Shown piece by piece: positions 50,301-59,300 of a DNA stretch of 64,000 nucleotides. The notes under the pieces were generated by a model. That model was given only the letters and a program-made list of their open reading frames with translations, did not search any database and was not told the origin of the DNA. Within the stretch, counting starts at the first letter, position 1; each line of letters begins with the position of its first letter. Origin of the DNA: Tachypleus tridentatus (lineage: Eukaryota > Arthropoda > Merostomata > Xiphosura > Limulidae); assembly GCF_004210375.1 (NCBI RefSeq), contig NC_134833.1, positions 141,786,127 through 141,850,126 on the forward strand. The letters are read 5' to 3'. The translations under genes were made by a program, and so were the position numbers.

Positions 50301-53300
50301 ACAAAATTCCACAGCGAAAGGAATGGACTTGGAGAAATCACATTGTCTATCACATGTAGCTAATGTGGTATTATTATTTAAATAATTAATGGTATATGTT
50401 GCAATCTAGTTAATATTATAAATAACTGAAACATAAGTTACAGAATCACATACTTACTTGGGTCTTAGTTTGTTTGAACTTCCAACTAGATGTCTACAGA
50501 ATAGCCTGTTTGAATATAAGATTGTTAGGGTATTTGGTCCAGTTTTACCAATTTCAATCCACCATTTCATTTGAGGGTGACCTCACCAGTGAAAATCTAT
50601 TGAACTGTGAAACTTATAAACAAACAAGCCAAAGTGACCATTTCTTAAAAGTGGAAACATGAAGTAACAAATGTTAGCATAGAATTTGAGGAAAGCGAAA
50701 TAGAACAGATATAAATTGCTAAGTTGTGATAAACATTTGGACTTAGACTGGAATATGTGTGGTTACAATATAAAATGCTATTTATATATTACAATGACTG
50801 TATTAACTACTTCATCTATACAAAGTAAATGACTACATCATGATAACTGACTTATGGTAGATAGAGTGAAAGGTTACATGCTTAAGTGAGTGTTGGAGTA
50901 TACATGTAAAGAATAAAGAACATTATTTAAATTCTGTACTGACCATGCTAATTATCCAGCACTTGCACTGACTCATTGACCACACATTGAAAAGCAATTA
51001 TGTTATGGTCAAAGGTCAGATTCCTCTCATGCTTGATGATGAGAAAATCACTTGAAGTAAAAATGTATCTCTGAATGGCTGGTATGGTAGTAAAACTTTT
51101 ACTTGTAAAGCAAAGAACATTTTGACCTTCCTAGGTCATTTTCAGCTTAACCTGTTAGAACATGTCAGTACAATACATCACCAATACTTACTCTATTAGA
51201 GCATGTCACTACAATAAGTCACCAATACTTACTCTGTTAGAGCATGTCATTACAATACTTCACCAATACTTACTCTGTATGAACATGTCACTTGGTTGAA
51301 CAGTGGTTTCAGAAGTTGGTAAGGAGAGATATCAGCATGGTTGTATCTATCTTTCTAAACCAATTAAAAACACAGAAGTTATAAAGTCTGACGACAGTAG
51401 TGTGTGAAACTTCACACTTTACAAGTTTAGTTTTCTTTATAACAGCACATCACAAGCTTCTTTTGGAAACATATAGCCCCTGTTTAATAATCACTTTGGT
51501 AATTAAGTTTCACTAGAATAAAGATAATTATTAATTATTTGACACTTAGGCTTCCGTTTTATCAGTTAGCAGTTTATATGTAATTATTTACTTTCAAGAA
51601 ATCTGAAATGTTCTGTTTGCCTTTTTTGGTTTAATAAACACTTCCTGTTTATCACCTAAATGTTATCTAAACTACCTGTATCAACAGTAACACTCTGAAA
51701 AAGTGACTTCATATGTCTACAGGCTTATCCTTTGTTTGATAAATTTTATCTTTTAGTAATGTCAAGGATACATTCAGTATCGTTTGAATTACTTATTGCA
51801 CTAAATACATTTTCCAAGACCTGTATATTCCACTCATACACTATATAAAAGTACATAATTATTAACTGAATTATATATGAAAACACATTTTCTTGAGCCT
51901 GTTCATGCGATCTCACCTTATAGTAGAAATACTGTCAAAAGCATAAAATATTGGTAAAATCAATATCCATCATACACAACAAACCTGATTAGAATTTGTC
52001 AAGGATGGAACGATACACTTGTATTTTTCATTGTCTACTGTTGTCATCCACAAGGAGCTAGTTTCTTCTCTATCCTACAGAAAAATATAAAGACAACCTA
52101 AAAAACACACAACTTAAATAAGTTTTACTTAGCTTCCTTAGAACTTGAAAACAAGTTTCCTTGCATTAGCATTTTACATTTAATAGTCCAAGCATTGTCA
52201 TTCAATGATTACATATTATACATTGAATTTGTACACACAATACATACTTTTAACAAAGAAAAACAGCTCTTAACAGTATTCATGTACATAACATATATAA
52301 TACTTGTATTTTTCTCACCATTATGTGATATATGGCATTAAGAGAGTTTGGTAGATAAAAATAAGAGGGAACTCTCAGTAGCTGCAACACTTCAAGTTCT
52401 TTTAGGCAGGATTACAGTAAATTAACCTATAAGACCCTTTTCCATTCTTATTAGTTTTCTTGTTTGTGCTCCAGCAACACCAAGTGTGAGATGCATATAC
52501 ATATCCGATTTGATTTTTGTACACATCAGAACATCTATCAGCCTACTCTTAAATTTAATTTTTTAAAAAGGACTGGAGTAAACTATGAGATCTTGGGCAC
52601 GATCAAATGTATCAGTCAAAAAAGTTTAACCTTGTGAGTCCAAAACTATAATTAAATTTCAAATCTGTTAAAAAATGACTGAGATACAAGCTTACCAGTG
52701 CTAGAAAAACTCAGAGCTATTCAATGAGCCACCCATGACTAAAACTGACAAAACCTTAGCACTTTTCAATATATGGGTCCTGTGCCCCTGTTTTCTTCAG
52801 TTGGTAATAGTGTTGGTTTTATCATTTTTGTTTCATGTTTTTTTCACAAGCACTAGATATTCACTGCACAAAGTTTATGTTAAACAACTTTTTTGTTGCT
52901 CCATACTGATCATACAATGTTTTTTTAATTTGGTTTTTTAATATGATTAAAGAATAACTTATTATTTTTAAATGTATTCTGAACTTTAACACTTCTGAGA
53001 GAATACTGTTATTCTATAGTTTTTCAAAACAAGAAGCACCAGTATAAGAAGTATTTGTTAAAAACAAATGGTACAAGCAACCAACATGTTAGAATTTTGT
53101 TTCAAAATTGAACTGTATGTTTTTGAATTTTGTGCAAAGATACATGAGGGCTATCTGCACTAGCCATCCCTAATTTAGCAGTGTAAGACCAGAGGGAAAG
53201 CAGCTAGTCACCACCACCCATCACCAACTCTTGGGCTACTCTTTTATCAACAAATAGTTGGATTGACCATCACATTATAACTACCCCACAGTTGAAAGGG

Positions 53301-56300
53301 TGAGCATGTTTGGTGTGATGGTGATTCAAACCCACAACCCTCAGATTACGAGTCAAGTGCCTTAACCACTTGGCTATGCCAGGACTCTGAATTGAATTAC
53401 TTTAATCATTACAAATACTGATTTGTTGTTATATCAAATGGTGAAACAAGATTAATTAACAATTTAAACCTTAGAAAATGAATCTCCAAACAACTATCAA
53501 ATAGGGTGACCAGATATCCCAGTTTCACCAGGACAGTCCCAATTGAATGGTTGTCTGTCTCAGTGTTTTAAGAGATCTTCTGAGGCACAAAAACAACTTG
53601 ATTTTATGGTAAAGACATCAAACTGTCAGTCACATCAAATTAATGTAATAGGCCAATTTGGTTTGCTCACTGTTGTAACAAATGCTCTCTGTCATGATAT
53701 AAAAGACTGTTTAACATAGATATTATTATTTAGTTGATTTTGTGAATGAATATTGTATGATTAAGTTTTTTATTATGAGACAGCTAAAAGCAGATGATTA
53801 TTAGAAGTTGTGTTTGTAACTTGATGTTGAGATTATAGAAAGCAGATGATTTAGTAATAAACTTAAATATATGAGATGAGTGGGAAACAGCACAAAGACA
53901 ACAGCAGAAGAGAATAAAGTCATGACCAAGGAAAAATTCAGTGTGAAGTTAATTTTGTAGAAGTGATAGGCCTAACATTTAATATTTTGGAGTAAAACTA
54001 ACAGTTTGAAAGGAAATAAGAAAAATAATTTATTGTGTCACAGTAACTGAGTGCACTTTCACAAAAGAAACAGAGGATATTTTGAAGGAAAAAGACAAAA
54101 CGATTACTGGAAGAGCACAATATAACTGGTAACTCATGCTACAACTAACTGTTAGTGAATCATACACAGAATAGCATGATCGAAATAAAGTAAGATAGTT
54201 TGGCTTGTTGACTGAAATTTTTAAGTACTTAAAAGGGCCTAAGTGATCTTTTGACAAAAAGAAAAGAGCCATGCAGTGTTGATATCCATATGACCACTAT
54301 AGTATAAAGAATTTGTTGTACATATATTTAACTAGTTTGAATATATATAATTTTGAAAACAAGTGTAGAGTGTACTGTTCATCTAACTTTTAATTTATCA
54401 CCAGCAAGTCACAGATACCTACTGTAAAAAATCTCAAGCCAGCAACAACACAGTATATATTTATACTATAAAGAAGTATATGCATTTTAACATCTGAAAT
54501 TGGTGAACATAATCTATAATTTCTGACACTCTCCTGCTGCCATGCTCTCAAGAGTTCCGTCTGTGTATGGTAAGAAACCCAAGCCTGAATGTGAAAACAA
54601 TTAAGGCAGTGGTCATTGTCAAAATACACCTTACATAGTCAGGTATTTTCAGTGAATGGATCATCAGCATGAGCTTTCCCACTCATTTTGCTACCATGGT
54701 CACCAGATACCATATCTTTGGTTTTCTGGTTATAGAAATCTCTGAAAATATTGCTGTACCATAACAGTTCAAGCAATTCTTCCCACTCAGAGTTGGTCAG
54801 TTCCATACACGTGTGCAAAATGTTACCATATTTCAAATTCTGGAAGGTGTTCCTAAGAGAACAATGGTATTATGATACTTATTGTTACGAGTTAAACCGA
54901 TTTAGAAAAATGTTAAATGCTTTTTCTTCATATTTTATAATGTTACACTTACATCTAGATTTCAGATGAATTTTCAAATATGACATAGTAATTTCAGTAT
55001 GATGTCCAGTGATTGCATGTACTCACAAAACCTGCTAGCATGTGCTACAGTTTTTCAAGTTATAAGCAACAGAATGAATACAACACAATTCATCCCATAT
55101 AAAGCTCACTATTGGTGGGAATTAATAAGAAAATAACCACTGGGCTCATTATGGTTGGTTGGTTGATTTAGTGTTTTATGGCACAAAGTAGCTAGGCTAT
55201 ATGCACCAAAAGTCCAGTAAAAAGGTAAAAATAAATTAAATGTAGTACAATACATAAAAGGAAATGAAGGTAAAACAAAACAGCATTGAAAAACAGAAAA
55301 AGCATAAAACCAATGTTGACATCTAGTCTACAATGTGAAGAGAGAAACCAGAGTAAGAGAAGTTGTAAACAATTTTCTCTACCATAATGATCATAACATG
55401 CCAGGAAGACTAACAGGTAAGTACAAGAACCACAGTCAATCACCTGAAGTTGACTTTTCCAGTCCTGGTTCTGGGTTATGTGTCATAACAGCCATTATCA
55501 AAAGGTAAAGTAATAAAAGTTTTAAAAGACATGTAGCAAAATCCTTATAATAATTAGCCAAATGTCCAGTAAAAAGGTAAAAGTAAAATAAATGTAGTAA
55601 AAGTCATAAAAGGAAATGAAGGTAAAAACAAAACAGCAATTAAAAACATAAATTGCATAAAACCAATGTTGACATCCAGTCTACAAAGTTGTAAAGGACT
55701 TCCTGTAGCAGAATGGTAATGATCATAACCTGCCAGGATGACTAACAGGTTGTTCAAACAGCAGTGTTAGTCACCTGAAGTTGGCCTTTCCAGTCCTGGT
55801 GTTGAGTTATTTAATGTTATGGCCATTTTCCAATTTCAAATTGAACTAGAGAGAGATTGAGACCACAATTAAAAAGGTGTAATGAATGAATATCAAACAC
55901 TTAAATGACATTAAAAAGATTAATGGCCATAAAAAACTAAAAACTTTATCAAGGTGGACAGTGTCACCATCACCAATAACACTGTTCAATGTTACAGACA
56001 AACCCTGGGACAGAACATGTTTAAAACAGTGCCGTCTTTGAGAGTCGTAACGATGGCAAAAAAGTAAAATGTGGCTTACAGTGATTTAAGTGTTACACAA
56101 ACTACACACTAGTGCAACAGTTCCAGATAAAAGAAAATGATGAGTTAAAAAACTGTGACCAATGTGTAGTCTAGCTAGAACAAATTCCTCCTTCTGAACC
56201 TTATGGAAGCTAGACAGCCAAAGTCCAATATAGGGTTTTATTTGTAAAAGCTTGTTGTCACATTGCTCACTCCAAGTTGACTGCCAGCTGGCATGGAGCC

Positions 56301-59300
56301 AAGCCTTGAATACAGGACCATAGTCCATGTACGGAATAGGCACAGTGGTGATAGTGCCAGAGCAGATAGATTTAGCTGCCGTGTCTGCAAGCTCATTCCC
56401 GCGAATACCAACGTGGCCTGGTATCCAGAAAAACTGGATAGAAGTAGCTGTTAATGAGAAATGGGCCAGTCGGTTTTGAATATCAGCGAGAACAGGATGT
56501 GAGCCAACATGAAGCGATTCCAGGGCCAGTAAAGAACTAAGCGAGTCAGTATAAATAGTGCAGTTGGAGTACTGTTTAGCTTCAATATGAACCAGGGCAA
56601 GAGATATGACGTACAGTTCAGCAGTGAACACAGAAGCTGTAGAGGGGTTCTGCGCTCAACCACCAAACTGCAACAAACCATGGCAAAGCCCACAGAGTTA
56701 CCTAATTTGGAACCATCCTTATAAATTGGAATGGAAAGATTGTTTGAAAGATGTTCAATAAATAAAAGATGGTACTTTCAATCGGGAGTATCTGCCTTTC
56801 TCAGATGATTTAAAGAAAGGTCACATTTGGGGACTGTAATAAGCCATGGTGGGATGGGCTGACCAGTGGATTCTGCAATGTTGTCCAAGGACAGACCCAA
56901 TTCATGCAATTGTGCCTGGATGCGAAGGCCAAAAGGAGCAATGGCAGATTGTCTGTTCTGAAAAATTATGGCCCACTGAGGAAGGAAAACACATCCCTAG
57001 GTGGGATGCTTTGGTAAGGAACTAAGTTTTGAAGAATATAGTAAAGACAGTTGCAAACGGTGAAGGTGCAGAGAAGGTTCATGAGATACTATATATAAGC
57101 TCTGAACTGGGGAGGTACAGAAAGCCCCAGTGCAGAGTCGAAGTCCTTAATGATGAATGGGGTCCAGCATCTTTAAGGCCGAGGGTCTGGCAGAGCCATA
57201 GACCATTGATCCATAGTTGAGTTTTGATTGAATAAGAGCACGATATATCTTTAACATAGAACATCGATCCACTCCCAAACTGGTGGTAGAAAGGACACAG
57301 AGGATGTTCAGTGCTCTTGTGCATTTGACCTGTAGCTGCTTTAAGTGTGGTATGAAGGTTGGCTTACAGTCAAAGATAAGCCCCAAGAACTTGGTCTCAG
57401 GACTACTGGCAGCAAAACTTCACCGATACGGAGTTCAGGATCAGGGTGAATACCCCCGTTGGCAGCAAAAGTGCATGCAAATGGTTTTAGAGAGAGAGAA
57501 ATTAAAGCCATTTGCCGTGGTCCACTTCAGTACAAGATTGAGGGCATGATCGAACGAATTACTGTTTTGCATCTTGGGGTGGGAAAAAAGAAGAAATGCC
57601 TGTATTTGAAACCAAAGGATGTGGATCTTGGGGTTTGTTGGAATGTATGGGAGGAACAGAGATGGGTGTAGAAGTTGATTCATCAACTTTTATAACCATG
57701 GAGGTCAAAAGGCTTTTCATTTGTTTTGAAAATGATTCTCTTGGAGGCACAGAGAGATTTGTCTGCACTTCCACTGCAATTGTGGAATAAAGTGCAGCAG
57801 CATATGTTTGAGATGAAGTGGCGGACAGCAATTTCCGAGACTCAGGATAACTAATGTTATGAGTCATTTTCGAACATTGCACCTCTTTTTCCTCCAACCA
57901 TTTTGGGCAAGAACAAAAGTAGGAAGGGTGAGAAACATTGCAGTTGACACAATGTGGGTCCCTGTCACACTCTTAGGCATCATGGTTCTTGCCACCACAA
58001 CGAGCACGTCAGGGAACCACGACATGACGTCTTTGAGTGGCCGGACCTCTGAGATTGGAAACATCGGAGAGGGTTTGGATTGTATGGCCATACCCTATAA
58101 TTTAGATAACCTGCCTTGGTGGTGGCAGGTGCACGTGATGATGTAAATGTCAAAACGAGGGTATTTGTTGGCAGTGTAACTCCATCTTTGCGAGTGGAGA
58201 TGCGCCTCACTGCAGAAACTACTTGAGTGGAGAAACCAGCGAGAATCTCTGACTGGGGGACGTTCTTCAAATCCCTCTCAACAATAACTCCTTGTGAGGA
58301 ATTCAAGGTAGCATGAGGAGAAACTGCAATAGGTACATCCCCAATTGCCTTTGAATTCAAGAGGAGTTCACTGTATTGGGACGTGGATGTTTCAACCAAT
58401 ATGTTTCCTGATCGAAGCTTCTTTACTGACTTTGGAGAGCCAGCAAGTCCCTCTAGTTCCTTCTGAATAAAAAAAAGGGGACATTTGCTCTAAAGGTTTT
58501 TCTGAAAGAGAAGTTAGTATAATAAAATGAGGTATGTGTGTTACAGATGTTCAAGATTGCTGCTCAGAGTCTTCAAGACGTGATTGTTTACCTGTTGACT
58601 GTTTTTTCACTATTTTATTTAAATTTTTTGTTGGAGGATCCATAGGAAAAAAAGAAAAATTTGGTACCCACTGACCCCACCCACCATGGAGCCCTACGAG
58701 GGGATACACTACAATGTCATGCAAGGACATTGCAGCAATGCCAGGGTTTCGTGAGCACTATACCCAAACACCAGCATTAAGCACAATGTCCACAACACCC
58801 GTTGAGAACTTCCAACATTGGTACTTGGTTGACTCTAGCCCAAGAGGACCAGCCGATTGACCCAAGGGGCCCACCCATCTACAGGAATTCAAGGCCAAAG
58901 TGGTGTGTTAGGGTTGGACCCCTCAACCACCAGGATCCTCTCCTCCCCTTCACGGGTCCCCATGCACGGCAAACACGTGGGTGGATGTTTAGATCCCAGA
59001 GGTGGTAACCAGAAAGAACAGAACCTTCGCTGGGAGGTACCCTCACCATGTACAGGAATCCACACCGAGGGGCTGGGCTCATTAATCAATTACATTCACC
59101 CAAGAGATTATTCTTACTAGACTTAATAGTACAAAAAAAAAGGAAACATTAATTTTGAGTAATTCTTTACTTCATGTGATGTTAATCAACTTAACCATTA
59201 TTTAAATTAATTATCAATTAGTGCCAAAACTGCACTTGTAAACAACTGATAATTTATATTATATAAAATTTATATATTTTAACAGATGCTTGTTATTGCT

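Larger units (their letters stand above)
55152..59072 (-). mobile_element. Jockey-type LINE with both ends and a 12-bp TSD, internally deleted (copy 2)
   Basis: CTGGGCTCATTA occurs at 55140-55151 and again at 59073-59084, an exact 12-bp target duplication. Between them on the - strand: 5' UTR, ORF1 with zinc knuckles, then directly the RT thumb region, RNase H and a 3' UTR that ends in an AACC-type tail (CCAACCAACCA). The endonuclease and most of the RT are missing. It lies in ERLEC1 intron 1, 500 bp from exon 1. Confidence 0.9.

Noticed and set aside
50459..50500. Possible ERLEC1 exon on the - strand ending in GTAAGT, with SSWKFK text
   Set aside because: It lacks the conserved cysteine and is only 12 codons. 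The true exon with CSYR was found at 51274-51354 with perfect phase to both neighbours.
54639..54836. 65-codon - strand frame as an ERLEC1 exon in intron 1
   Set aside because: Exons 1 and 2 join in phase without it, and it has no similarity to the family.
57283..57671. + strand open frames over the LINE
   Set aside because: They are antisense to the RT thumb region, which is clearly recognised on the - strand.
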